Part shown: positions 46,113 to 57,252 of the stretch, piece by piece
Position numbering within the stretch: the stretch's first letter is position 1
Layout of the letters: every line of letters starts with the position of its first letter
NCBI RefSeq assembly: GCF_012489685.1
Contig: NC_080045.1
Coordinates: 5,957,001 to 6,021,000 of the forward strand
Direction of reading: 5' to 3'
From: Lotus japonicus
Taxonomy: Eukaryota > Streptophyta > Magnoliopsida > Fabales > Fabaceae
DNA length: 64,000 nt
The notes under the pieces: model-generated
What the model saw: only the letters and a program-made list of their open reading frames with translations
The model's database searches: none
What the model was told of the DNA's origin: nothing
Program-made: the position numbers and the translations under genes

Positions 46113-47911
46113 AAGGAAAAAAGACCTCCTATTAGCAAATAATTGTTCTACAATATTGTACTAATATTGTGCAAATAACTTGTTGTTATTACCTACCTCT
46201 GTCACATCAACCAAGGACCCAGTCCAATTGTACAGAGGAAGAAATAAATACAATGGCCTACAAAGTAATAACTCAGTCACAGGGATTGACAAGCTTTGTG
46301 GATTAGGAATTTTAGCGGCTTCCAGCTAAGCAAAAGGCTCTGAATCCGTTCCCACACAACTAATATTTTTACTTTTATGCATTAATCTTTTTAAGGAGAG
46401 AAAACATAAAGAGAAGAAAGATGTGAAAAAAAAAAATTATATCTTATTTGGTTTGGAGTGATAGAAACAGAAAAGAGAAAGTTATTTTTTGTGTTTAAAA
46501 ATAATTTCATCAAATTTAAATATTGACATATCAAAAAAACAATGTTATGAAGGCAATATACACATATATACACATCAAAAATATAAAAATTTAGTTGGAA
46601 CAATTAGTCACATTTTATATCTAAATTTTTTAGTTATATAAGACACCTGCAGAAGATTAGTGAATTTTATATATATGATGTTCAATAAGTATAAAACTGT
46701 TGTGGGGGGCACTTGCCCCATTACCATGGGAAAATTCGTCCTAGAGTTTAAATGTTATATCCTGGCAGCTAAAGACGTACATGTATCGAATGGCTTGATA
46801 CCACTACATGCAGGTGACAATATGGGTTGGCGGAGCGGGTTTGACACAACCCGCCACTAACCCGCTGAAATGCGGGATAGGTAGGACTAGTCCACTTTTG
46901 GTATTTGAGTTCAAAGTCTCAACTCATCTCATATTTTGGCAGGTGACGGCCTAGCCCACTTAGAAAATATAGTGAAATAAAAAAAAGATGTGCAATAAGA
47001 CATTTTTTGAAATCTTTCACTTTTTGCATGTTAGCACATGAAAAAATTAGAATGATACTAATTCTTTATCTTTAAAGGTCATGAGGTTATCTGGAAAGTT
47101 ACACCAATAGCAATACCAAAAAGTATTTATCATGATAACCTCAGTAACAACTATCAAGTGTAAGTGTCAATAACCTTCATCAAATAATTAGTAAATGTCC
47201 ATTTTTCTTTGATACACACTCACTTAATATTAGTTAATATCACTAGATATGTTTTACAATCATCAACAAGAGTTTATTTCAGCCAATATTAGTCAACCAA
47301 CAATTATAAACGATAATGTCGAGCAATCATGAATGTTTTAGACAAAACATAACCTATAAACAAAAGCCGCAACTTATATAGGTCAATTTGGGAAGAGTGC
47401 AAAAGGTAATGGGACCTACCTCTGCAACTCCCCCTCGACCAAATCAGGGTGAGGCACTCTATCACCCTCTCAACTATTTCTCTATTCCATTTTTCTACTA
47501 TAACAAACAAATACTTCATTAAAGGTGAGATTTTTTTCATTACTATTATTTTGTATGTTTTGTACATTTTATGAAAAATTATTCATAACGCTTCAATTTC
47601 ATGATCCGAATTTCGGATTTCATACGTATAAAAATATAAATTCTCAAAATAATTATTTTTAAACTTTTATATTACTTATTTTTAATATGATTACATAGAA
47701 TTCTGCGCTGCCAGAGATCATTGATCCTCCTTTGAGGGCGAACTCACTGATTTTTCAAAGTGAAATCATTTAAATAGCGCCTTCACGAGAGCTAATATAG
47801 CTAGGATGAATGCTAAAAAGGTTGGTCTTTTTTTATGAAAGTGACAAGGAAGGAATTGAGGGTGTTGCATATCATCTTAAAGCTACTCACACCTGAAAAA
47901 TACAGGGATCT

Positions 47912-48016
47912 AAGAGCATCTCCAATGCATGGTTGCTTATTGAGTTGCTTAAATGTTATTCTGGTGGGCCCAGACTGCCACATGAGATTTAAGCAACTCA
48001 TAAGCAACCCATGCAT
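47912..48016. mobile_element. Short fold-back MITE
   Basis: AGAGCATCTCCAATGCATGG, then TTGCTTATTGAGTTGCTTAA, is mirrored by TTAAGCAACTCATAAGCAAC, then CCATGCATAATTCACTCT, giving ~45-bp arms around a ~20-bp loop. A further partial copy of the arm (AATGCATGATTGCTTATTTT) follows on the right. TA lies outside both ends but is too short to be decisive. From 48021 to 49079 no gene is seen; the AT-rich open frame at 48036-48506 looks random. Confidence 0.6.
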
Positions 48017-49079
48017 AATTCACTCTAATGCATGATTGCTTATTTTACTTTTTGTTGGACCCCACTGTACCTCATTTTCGATGTACTATTTTTTTTTTTT
48101 GCTCTTGAATCTTGTGTCTGGGTGGTTTTTGCATTTGTTATATAATCTTTATGGTTTTCTTTTTTGTTCTTGGATGTTATTTCCATTTCTTTATACATTG
48201 TGTTTTTTCCTTATCATCAATAAATTTCTTTTGCTGTCAATTTTTTTAATTCTTTATGTTCTTCTATTAATTATTTTAATTTTTTCAAATCTAATATATT
48301 ACAGTCTTATGCACTACATTAAAGTACTTGATAATAACTTAGATCATAAACGTTTAACAATCACTATAATTAAGGTTGAATGTAACCCCTCTAGTGAAGT
48401 ACGTGTAGTGATCTTTCATCGAATGTGTATGTTCGACCGTCATATGCATATGTCTTCCACTTGTAATACCGGCAAAGATTATGCTCTAGCTACCACAATA
48501 GTATAAGATGAGTATCATATTAATTAGATGAGATATGTTCATACTGATTTATTCGACACTAGATCTTATAGGGTAAGGGGAAAACTGTCATAGATTCAAT
48601 AAACATCATCAACATGGATCACGTAGAACCCTTCAATCTTCTATTTCAATTGTTCTTATCTTCTGAGATGTAGGGACGAAAAAGCTTGACTCTGCTTCCT
48701 GCTATGTCCATTCTTGAGCTTGGTGCTCATCCTCGGTCAATGGATATTTGACCTCATGATATTTGAGCGAAAAATGTCACTGGACGAAACTATAAGCAGG
48801 GTTGATATCTTTACAAAAGCTTGTCATTTTATAAGTTTGTGACAGAATTTGTGATGGAAGAATTCTCTCTTTAAGCTTTCGTCGCTAATTCTATCTCTAT
48901 TATCCAACGAACAATTTTAGCTAAAAAAATTGTGAAGTATTACATTCCTCTCTATTTTCTGTCGCAAATGTTGGCGCCAACCAGCTTCCCTCTCCTATAG
49001 TCACACTTATACATTCCCGAAACTATACGTGTTAGTAAATTGTTTTTAAACTATTTTATTTTGGTAAGTATATTATTTA

Positions 49080-49900
49080 GGGTTGTCTAAATGACCCTTG
49101 ATAAAAATAGGGTTAAATCACCCTTGATGGAGGTGTCCCCAATAATATTATAACATGTGGTTTTATAAATTTCAACTCATTTAAATATTCTTTTTAATTT
49201 ATATTTTCATTTTATTAACTAATCAATTTACACAATAAATCAATCAATTAGAATAATATAACATAACTCCTTTTTTAAAAATAAAAAAAAAACTCAGAAC
49301 CCGTATGACATTTTGGAAGCTATCCAAGCTCTGCCATTATTTTCTAACCTGCCATAGCCACAACACTTAATGGGGTTCAAGAATAATTGTCATGGAACAA
49401 CAATTAAATCAATTAATTTTAAGTTTACGAAAGTAATAGTACTTCAATTGGGAATTCTCATCTCACTATAATCACTGCTTTGCAATTGTTCAAACACTGC
49501 ATCAATTGAATATTGTATAATTTTTGTTGCTTAAGTTCGCATACGAGATTAATCCCAACAACTCCTCATTGATTGTCTTCGCCAAATCTTGCAAATTAAA
49601 TTCCTCCAGCAAGGAGGCCAAGAAGAAGAGCAAACAAAATAAATTCAGAAATCGTGGAAGAATTGGGGATTAGGGTTCTAAATTGTTTCTTTTGAGAAAA
49701 AAGAGTTATGTGTTATTATCCTAATCGATTGGTTTATTGTGCAAATAGATTATTTAATAACATGAATATTATGAAAATATAAAATAAAAAGAATAATGAA
49801 ATGAGTTGGAATTTTTAAAACCACATGTTACAATATTATTGGGGACACCTCATCAAGGGTGATTTAACCCAATTTTTATTAAGGGTCATTTAGACAACCC
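49080..49900. mobile_element. Fold-back element with ~105-bp inverted arms
   Basis: GGGTTGTCTAAATGACCCTT on the left is mirrored by AAGGGTCATTTAGACAACCC on the right. The arms continue through GTGTCCCCAATAATATTATA and CATGTGGTTTTA. TATTTA lies near both ends but with an offset, so a target duplication is not certain. Mutator-like by its arm style; no coding capacity. Confidence 0.75.
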
Positions 49901-50149
49901 CATATTTATTTGTATATCATTAAAAAAAAATTATCATTATAATTGATAACTTACTCTTGGTAGTTTCTATTTTGATATTCTTTTAGTACAAACACAACGA
50001 TAGGCCTACCAAAGAAGTCAAACTCGCATGTGTCGAGCAGTTTGATAAGATTTATTTTTGTCACTGTTTTTTTTGACTTCAATTGGGGACTTAGACGTAG
50101 GGGTTTTGGTTCTTACGGGTTTTAGAGGTCTTTGGGAGGTTGTTGTTAT

Positions 50150-50545
50150 TAGTGACAGATCCAGAAATTTGATGTAGTGGGGGCAATATATACATATAAA
50201 TTCGTAAAAAAAATTGACATATACTATTAGAAGTGAGGACATTTTTACCAAAAGAGACACAAGTGAGGTCATTTTTTACTAAATGAGACACAAGTGAGGT
50301 CATTTTTTTACCAAAGGGACCATAAAAAACCACATACTTTTATATTACTACTCAAGTGAAGACATTTAACAATATGAGACACAAATGAGGGCATTTAAGA
50401 ATGTGGAACATAAGTGAGATCATTTTTTATTAAAGTAGCTATAAAAAATCACATATTTTTACTACTCAATTTTTTTTTCCAACGTTTTTCCCAAAATTAA
50501 GTGAGGGCAAGTGCCCTCACACCTATGCACTTGCATCCGTCACTG
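50150..50545. mobile_element. hAT MITE with internal minisatellite
   Basis: The ends are TAGTGACAGATCCAG and, inverted, CAGTGACGGATGCAAG. The flanks GTTGTTAT (50142-50149) and CTTGTTAT (50546-50553) match at 7 of 8 bases, as for a hAT target duplication. From 50190 to 50440 a ~31-bp unit (GACACAAGTGAGGTCATTTT) is repeated about six times with variation. From 50554 to 51225 no supported gene is seen. Confidence 0.75.
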
Positions 50546-51225
50546 CTTGTTATAATGGCTGAGCTTTTGCCGACTTTTTGTTGGTTTGGTTACTATACCC
50601 ATGTTGAGAGAAGTTGTTTCTCAATATATATATCTTTTGTTTTCGATAAAAGAAGAAGTCAAAATCGTCAATCATTATGACCCTTTGTAAAGACATATGA
50701 GACGTATAGGTTGGAAAGAGGAAGATCGCGTATCAAATTCTTGATTCGTCGAGGGAAAATTTGGCCCAATAAAAAAATGTTACACCATTAAAATAATTTC
50801 TCTTTTAACTAATATCTTTCCCCTTTTAGTTGAAATGTCACCATAACAAAAGTACCCTACCTGCACAATAGTAGGAATTGCTTCTGTTAGTTGGATCTCC
50901 TATAATCTCATTACGTGGGGTTGTGGGGATTTGAATTCCCCTGCAATCAACACCCCAATAATGAGAAACAAGTGATGGAAAAAAAAAAAAACAGGTATGA
51001 TCATGAAAAGATCTTTCTTTATCCATCTGCACACTTCACAAGTTGGTCTCGCTTGGAGTAGCATATGTATGTGAAATATGGGGAAAATTCTCTCATTAAT
51101 GAAGTCCACCGGAAAGGCCATGAGTATATGTGTAACAAGATAAGCAAATCTGACAGCACGCAAGGAATCAGTTTGAACAACTAGTGGAGGATCTTGTTCC
51201 TTCAACTATATATATATATATATAG

Positions 51226-52125
51226 GGAGCATATCAGGTGAGAAGAGTGGTTTATAATGAGAGATGAGAAGATTAATTGGTAATCATCAGATAAAAATAA
51301 ATGGCTCAGATCTATTTTCTCATTTTAAAATGCACGTGAGTATCTATGCTCATTCTCTCACACCTTACGTCTTCTTCCTTCTATCTGCGACTTTCTCTCA
51401 CCCTCCGCCCCACTTTCTCTCACCCTTTTGATTTCAATCTGTTCCTACGATTCAACCATCTTTCAATTTAATTGGCCGTGGTGGATTTGGACTTTGGAAA
51501 ATTGTTGAAAGGATTATTCCTAGAAATTGCTTGAAATACCTCCCTGATTATAATACAGAAAAAGACAATTCTTGGTCGAGAGAGACGGTGTTGCGCGACC
51601 ACCGTGCGCAACTCTCTCTGTCACCGTGCGCCGTCGCCACTGCCCTTGCTCCGTCGCCATCTTCCATTTTCAGATCTGAACCAGCCACCATCACCTCCTC
51701 TGTTCCCGGCGAACCACCACCCCGCTCTGCTAGTCTGTCGCGCGCCACCGCCACTCTCCTCACCTCCTCTGTTTCCGGCGAACCACCACCGCGCTCTGCT
51801 AGTCTGCCGCGAGCTGCCGCCACTCTCCTCCTCCATTATGAGATCCGCCGCCGCTTAGCGCCGCCGCTCGTCCCCTCTAATTCCAGCACCTTGCTTCATC
51901 GTTACAAGTATGTGGGCAAAGAGACGAGAGAAGAGAAGATGGACAAAGTATTTGAGATAGGAAGAAGACGGAAGCAGAACAAACGACACCCAAGAGAGGA
52001 AGAAGAACATGTCACGTGACTCTTTAAAATGAAAATTAAATCTTAGCCGTTCGTTTTTATCTGATGGTTACCAATTAATCCTCTCATCTCTCACCATAAA
52101 CCACTCCTCTCACCTGATATGCTCC
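51226..52125. mobile_element. 900-bp TIR element with GC-rich core, inserted in an AT repeat
   Basis: GGAGCATATCAGGTGAGAAG on the left is mirrored by CCTGATATGCTCC on the right, and the inverted arms run about 90 bp (to CAGATAAAAATAAATGGCT). Both flanks are (TA)n, so the duplication cannot be sized. The core (51580-51900) is GC-rich and open in three frames. On the plus strand it encodes a Ser/Pro-rich frame of 162 codons with an internal duplication (SSVPGEPPPRSASL and SSVSGEPPPRSASL), which may be captured gene DNA. Confidence 0.75.
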
Positions 52126-52140
52126 ATATATATATATATA

Positions 52141-52510
52141 TATAAAATAAAGAAAGCTGGGAAAAAAACCAGCATCCGCAAAGACAGAGTATATGAACGA
52201 GACGAGGCATCCAAAGCCAAAGAAAAACAATAAACGGAAAATAAAGAGAAGTAGCTAAGAAAAAAGAGAACAGGGCATTGAACAAAACAACAGCCAAGTA
52301 AAAAGAAAAAAGAAAGGGCTGGCTCCTCAAACCCCCTCAGAACGCCACAGAGAGTATTTGATCGATTGCAACCTGCTTTTGCTAAATTATCAGCAAAGGA
52401 ATTAGCTTCCCTGTAAATATGAAACACACCCAAGCAGTGAACTTCCAACATCAGGAAGTCAATTTGGTTTAAATCATTTAACAGTTTCAGTGTCTTTAAA
52501 ATATTTTTCT
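52141..52510 (-). pseudogene. 5'-truncated LINE 3' end with RNase H C-terminus
   Basis: The minus strand reads LLNDLNQIDFLMLEVHC then GVFHIYREANSFADNLAKAG, the final helices of the RNase H domain (RVT_3) of plant LINEs with the H-x-x-REAN and AD-x-LAK motifs intact. The frame then runs into hydrophobic 3'-UTR-like sequence and ends beside (TA)n. The upstream (right) edge near 52510 is abrupt. Confidence 0.7.
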
Positions 52511-52515
52511 TACTG

Positions 52516-52950
52516 AAGACGAGAAAACAAGTAGCCCTTCTCCTTCAAGGACCTAGAAAGGTTGAGGGTCCTTTCCTTAACTTTTGCACGTTGACACTCC
52601 ATTTTATCGACAGAGGCCATCGCCGGGTTTACCTCAGATTCAAGAGCTGTAAATTTAGCTTGAAGACTTTATTCTCGGCTTCAAGCTCCTTAAGACGAAC
52701 AACCAATTTTTATGTCTCCTCGGTACATTGCTTGTACGAAGGAGCTTCCTTAAAGAAGTCCTTCTAAAAGAGAGGGAGGGCCTTAGTCCTCACAAATCGA
52801 AAAAGGGTCAGAGCCCTTGGTGTTTCAGCTGCTGCCAAGGCCAAAGAAGCCACCAGATGAATGTCCCTTGGGAAGTTGAAGTTAGAGGCAATGTAGTCTC
52901 CCATTACCTATTCTCCAATTAGGATCCACAACTTCGGCTACTTTATCGTT
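52516..52950 (-). pseudogene. Broken coiled-coil coding remnant, not identified
   Basis: Fragments on the minus strand read SYKQCTEET, KLVVRLKELEAENKVFKLN, and ALESEVNPAMASVDKMECQR followed by AKVKERTLNLSRSLKEKG. The heptad-like Leu/Lys/Glu pattern suggests a coiled coil. Upstream pieces (LQLPKGHSSGGFFGLG) are also readable but in other frames. This style occurs near the C-terminus of plant gypsy-associated proteins, but I cannot assign it. From 52951 to 54352 no gene is found. Confidence 0.35.
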
Positions 52951-54361
52951 CTTGTAAGGGGTAGTTGTTGGACAAGTCACAACCCCTTTTCAAACTTATA
53001 AGAGAGGAAAGAGCTACGAGCTCTTCTACGTCAAAAAAGATGATGATCATTTGCTCTTGTTTCTCACCTCTCTCTCTCGTGGATAAGGACCCTCTGTGAT
53101 TCCCCTGCAATCTTTGACAAGTTGACGACGTCCTCTTCTAGGTTTGAGCCTTTTGTTTCTGCCAAAACGTTGTTCGAAGAGGTAGTCACAAAAATTCTTA
53201 GTTATAAAGGTATTTCTAGTGTTGGGCATATCGTCCTTTGATGGGAGTTGCTGTAGAGGTAATTGGGTACATTGCGGTGTTTGAAGAAGGTTTTTTTGGA
53301 AGATACCTCATCGCTAGAAGATTTGATTCATGCCTTGGGATCTTTTTCATGAGATCTCTCAATCTTGATAACTTGAGTCATATCCATCGCGAGTTATGTT
53401 ATTTTCAAATGGATAAGAATAAGAAAGATCAATAAAGCTAGATTCGAAAGAAGGAAGGAAAGCTAAGAGAAATGAAGAGTTAAAGAAATAAGTTTGAAAA
53501 AACTACGTAAAAGAAGAGACATACTCTCTAAAAGAATCGAATGATTCAGTAACAACTTGAGAGGATGAACAAAATGAAGACACTCTAGGATACCTTCATT
53601 GACATCAGTAACGAAATATGTTCAATCACAGCAACTGGTTGAACAAATGTTAAGGACATATTTCTTTCTTGTAGTGACTTCTAGATTTCGTGATCAAAAT
53701 ACAACAATTTTAAAAAAGAAATCATTGATATATTCATATTTTACTATTTCATACAATTCATTTTCACACGATTTTTTTTTCTTAACTCTTTCTATAGTTT
53801 CTATCATTTACATATCATATCATTTATTTATTGAGTGAAAATGTGTGAACATAACTTAATTAATTTATTTCACAAAGTTGTGAAGGAGAGTTAATGTGAC
53901 ATAGTAACATACACAACGGAAGTCATAATTTTTTCTACTTTCAGATGATCCAGAAAATGATTCAACAAGTACGCAATCCAATCAAACAACCGATCTAAAT
54001 TTTAATTGGATCATCAGTTTGGTTTAAGTTTACCACAAAAATTATAAAAATCTGAACCAAACAAAACTAATTAAACTTGATTGTTTTAAATTCTATTTTA
54101 CTCCAAAGTCTAACCAATCCACTTGATTGTTGTGTTTGTTAAAGTGCGCAGTTCAAGTTGAGACTCGAGAGAGAGGAAAGCAGTGGCTTTTGTTTTACAG
54201 AGAGAGGGAATGGAGGGGTGGTGGTACCGTGACATTGACATATCAAGGGCCAAGTGTACCGTGATAGTGCCACGTGGGGCCAAAGTGAGGTGAAATTTGT
54301 ACTGTCCATTTCTTCAAAAACAAACTTTTGTGTATGATTATGTGCACCACATTTATTGAAA

Positions 54362-55185
54362 GAGAACGGCTATATGGTACGAGCAGATTACGCACGATGA
54401 GGCACGAGCTGACGTGGATTATTGAAACTCAAATTTTGCATCTTCTCTCTCCTCTCTCTTCTTTCTCTTTCTGACAACAAGATGGGGCTTCAAAAAAAAA
54501 TACAAGATGGGGCATCTGAGTACTATTGATTCCAACTCACGTGTCTTCTCCATCATCTAATGAAAGAGATATTCTAATCTACACTATCTCAGTATCTCTA
54601 TTTTCTCTTTCCCCAACAGAAAAGCACAACCCAGAAACTTAGTGCCCCATCTTGTTCTTCAGTTTCTTCCTCAATCTCCCCCTCACCCAATTCCATATCT
54701 AAGAAAGTTAGTAGCTTTATAGATGAAACCCAAGAAAACAAGGGTGAATCCCAAATCTGAGAAAGTTAGTAATTTTTCTCTCATTTTTCTTCCAAGATGA
54801 GGACCCATAAACATCAAAGGACGAGGCACGAGGAAAAGGATGAGGAAAGGAAACCTTTTTCTTCCAAATCCAGCATGGGTGAACCCCAAATATTCCAAAT
54901 CCCCATCATTGAGCCATGATTTGTGGTGTTGATGGTGTTGATGAAGAGGAAGATGAAGAGGTTGTGGTGTTGATGGTGGCGAGTTCAGCTTTGTTTGGGG
55001 TGGTGGTTCGATGGTCACAAACACTGAAACACAGATCTGGAAAAATGTTGTGATGTAGTGAGGAATGAAGAAACATCACGATTACTAGTTTACCCCTGTT
55101 TTCTTTTATTTTAATTTTAAAAATGCCATTTTTTTACATCGTGCATACTCTTGCGTCAAAAGGCTCGTGCCTTCTAGCATTTTCC
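54362..55185. mobile_element. Mutator-type element (824 bp)
   Basis: The left end GAGAACGGCTATATGGTACG and right end (inverted GGAAAATGCTAGAAGGCACG) are imperfect inverted repeats that share GCTA, then GGYACGAGC. A perfect 9-bp duplication TTATTGAAA is at 54353-54361 and 55186-55194. A second inverted pair (CAAGATGGGGC near 54480 and GCCCCATCTTG near 54643) lies inside. A 113-codon frame at 54683-55024 (minus) has no recognisable domain. Confidence 0.88.
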
Positions 55186-55364
55186 TTATTGAAAATCATC
55201 ATACATGAACATGAGCAGTATGATTTTCAAAATAGTAGTAGAATACTAGAATGTAGTAGAATTTAAATTAAATCTTTGTTATTGGTACCAACAATGTCTC
55301 AGTCAAGAGCAAGCTAAACTTATGTAAATTATGGTGAGATAAGTTCAAATTTTAAAAGAATTAT

Positions 55365-56035
55365 TTGTTGGAATAGACAATAAAGTTTTCCAAATAGATG
55401 AATACATTGGTTAAAAAACAAAACATCTCAGTTTTTCAAATAAATGAAGACATTGATATTCAGAAATTGTCTGGTATATATCTTGTATTTCCTTTTGTAT
55501 ACATGTAATTTGTTGGGATAGACAACAAAGTTTTTCAAATAGATGAATACATTAATTAAAAGAGGCTTAAATAAGTTTTCATCTTGCAAAATACATTATT
55601 TTTGCCTTCCGTACTTGTATTTTTTTTTTAATATCTTCTAAAATTACACATTTTGTTTTTAGTTTTGCTATCACACTTTCCCTCCAACTTAAATAAAATA
55701 AACACAATTAATGCAAGAGTGTAAATAGATAAACACAATAAGCATTTAACTTAAATAACCATGTAACTCATGTCACATATGTTTAGATTTGGTAGAAAAT
55801 GTAACAACAGATGATGACTGAAAACAGAACGTCTAATCTCAAGAGAATGTTAAAAAAAAAATCAGAAAAAAGAAACAAAAACTATATATTTTTTTTCAGG
55901 ATGGAAAACTTATTTAAGCCATAAAAAATAAATATCCCAATTTTTCAAACGAGTGAAGATATTTAATACTTAGAAAAAAGAAAATCTCACCTATTGCTGG
56001 TATATATATCTTGTCATTCTTTTTGTATACATTTG
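55365..56035. repeat. Tandem duplication split by a MITE
   Basis: Unit A (55365-55508) runs from ATTTGTTGGAATAGACAATA to CTTTTGTATACATG. Unit B starts with the same sequence at 55511, is broken by the MITE at 55564-55920, and resumes through TTTTTCAAACGAGTGAAGAT to TTTTTGTATACATTTG (56035). Unit A therefore shows what unit B looked like before insertion. Bases 55195-55364 and 56036-56546 hold no gene. Confidence 0.75.
55564..55920. mobile_element. GGCTTAAAT-type MITE in repeat unit B
   Basis: The ends are GGCTTAAATAAGTTTTCATC and its near inverse (GGATGGAAAACTTATTTAAGCC in plus orientation at the right). It resembles the Mutator-type element at 6856-7381 in its ends. The flanks (ATTAAAAGA and ATAAAAAAT) match only in part, but the paralogous unit A lacks the insert. 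Confidence 0.75.
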
Positions 56036-56555
56036 TATTATTCTTATGTTACTATATGATGAGATGTATCATGCATGTATATCTGAAATGAATAGAATTA
56101 TATGAGAAGAGGAAGAAGGTACATTGAATTGTAGAAGAATGTGCAAGTGCAAGATGGGAAAAGGAAAGGGATAAGAAAAGAATAGAATAGAAAAAGCGGT
56201 GGTTAGAGATGTGGGCAAGGTAGGGAAGGGAGTGTTGGGCTTAAAGAGAGCGAGGATGGTTCGCCTCCCCTTCGCCGACAGGCTTGGGCTGGGCCCTACT
56301 TATCATTTATTTATGCTTTGTATTTATTTACGTCACCTCTTTTGTGCATCTTCTATCTAACGGGCCTTTTATTGCTCGTGGTCCCCTACTTGATATTTTT
56401 CTTTGCCTTGCTTCGTGATTCGAGACAACTTGTCATTCCCACCTCTTGTGTCAATCACTCACTTGCTTTGATTTTGCATATCATACTTTTTACTTACTCG
56501 TGTTTTAAGATAATATTAATTAATTATATTTGTTAGCAATTGATAAATTTTGAAA

Positions 56556-56740
56556 GAGTAATGATATATACACACCTTTTTATTTATACACTTCATTTCC
56601 ACCTATTTTTATTTCTATCTCTCTCCTCTTATCATCTATCACATCTTATACTTTTTCTCTCTTACTTTTTATTTTCTTTCTATCTCTCTCCTCCTCCACC
56701 TCTTTCCACCTCATTTAGAGGTGTGAACAAATCATTATTG
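56556..56740. mobile_element. GAGTAATG MITE, Mutator-type (copy 3)
   Basis: A 185-bp element starting GAGTAATGATATATACACA and ending AATCATTATTG, with a perfect 9-bp duplication ATTTTGAAA (56547-56555 and 56741-56749). The interior CTCTCTCCTCTTATCATCTA matches the copies at 9658 and 32228, in opposite orientation to the latter. Confidence 0.92.
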
Positions 56741-57252
56741 ATTTTGAAAAGATTATTTACATTTTTTTCATTTGCATTTTAAAAGTATGAAATGTTTGCA
56801 CTTTCAAAATATGTTATATTCACATTTTGAAAGTGGGATTGAGACACTTTAAAATGTGAAAGCGTCATAGACGCACTTTCAAGTGCAACACAAAGACACC
56901 TTAAAGTGTGTTATGTCATACAAACAAATGATCTGGAATGCTAGTCTGTCTTTAATTTATGAATAATATTACAATATTAAAATGTTACAAATAACTATTA
57001 CAATTTATTATACTCAATCGGCAGTAATATCTACGATTTCAGTGCTCTTGAATGAGTTTTGTTGTGCAAGAATTCCCTGATATTGAGTCATGCGATCCAA
57101 GTAAGGTGTCTCCAAAGTAAGAGTTGTTTCAGCAGAATGGTGATGTCATTGATGACTAGTACCTGACAAAGGGAGTCTATTCCATAAGTGCACCTACAAA
57201 AAGAGTAATCTTAGTTAATATTTTTTAAATACATAGTAATGTAAAAAAATAT

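Noticed and set aside
48036..48506. 156-codon open frame with many Leu/Ile/Phe residues, membrane-protein-like
   Set aside because: It lies in AT-rich DNA next to a MITE; the hydrophobic composition follows from T-rich codons, and there is no domain, promoter or family likeness.
50838..51205. Minus-strand frame with VVQTDSLRAVRFA, resembling an RNase H strand
   Set aside because: Only about 13 residues fit, other RNase H motifs are missing, and order relative to the LINE piece at 52.1-52.5 kb is wrong for one element.
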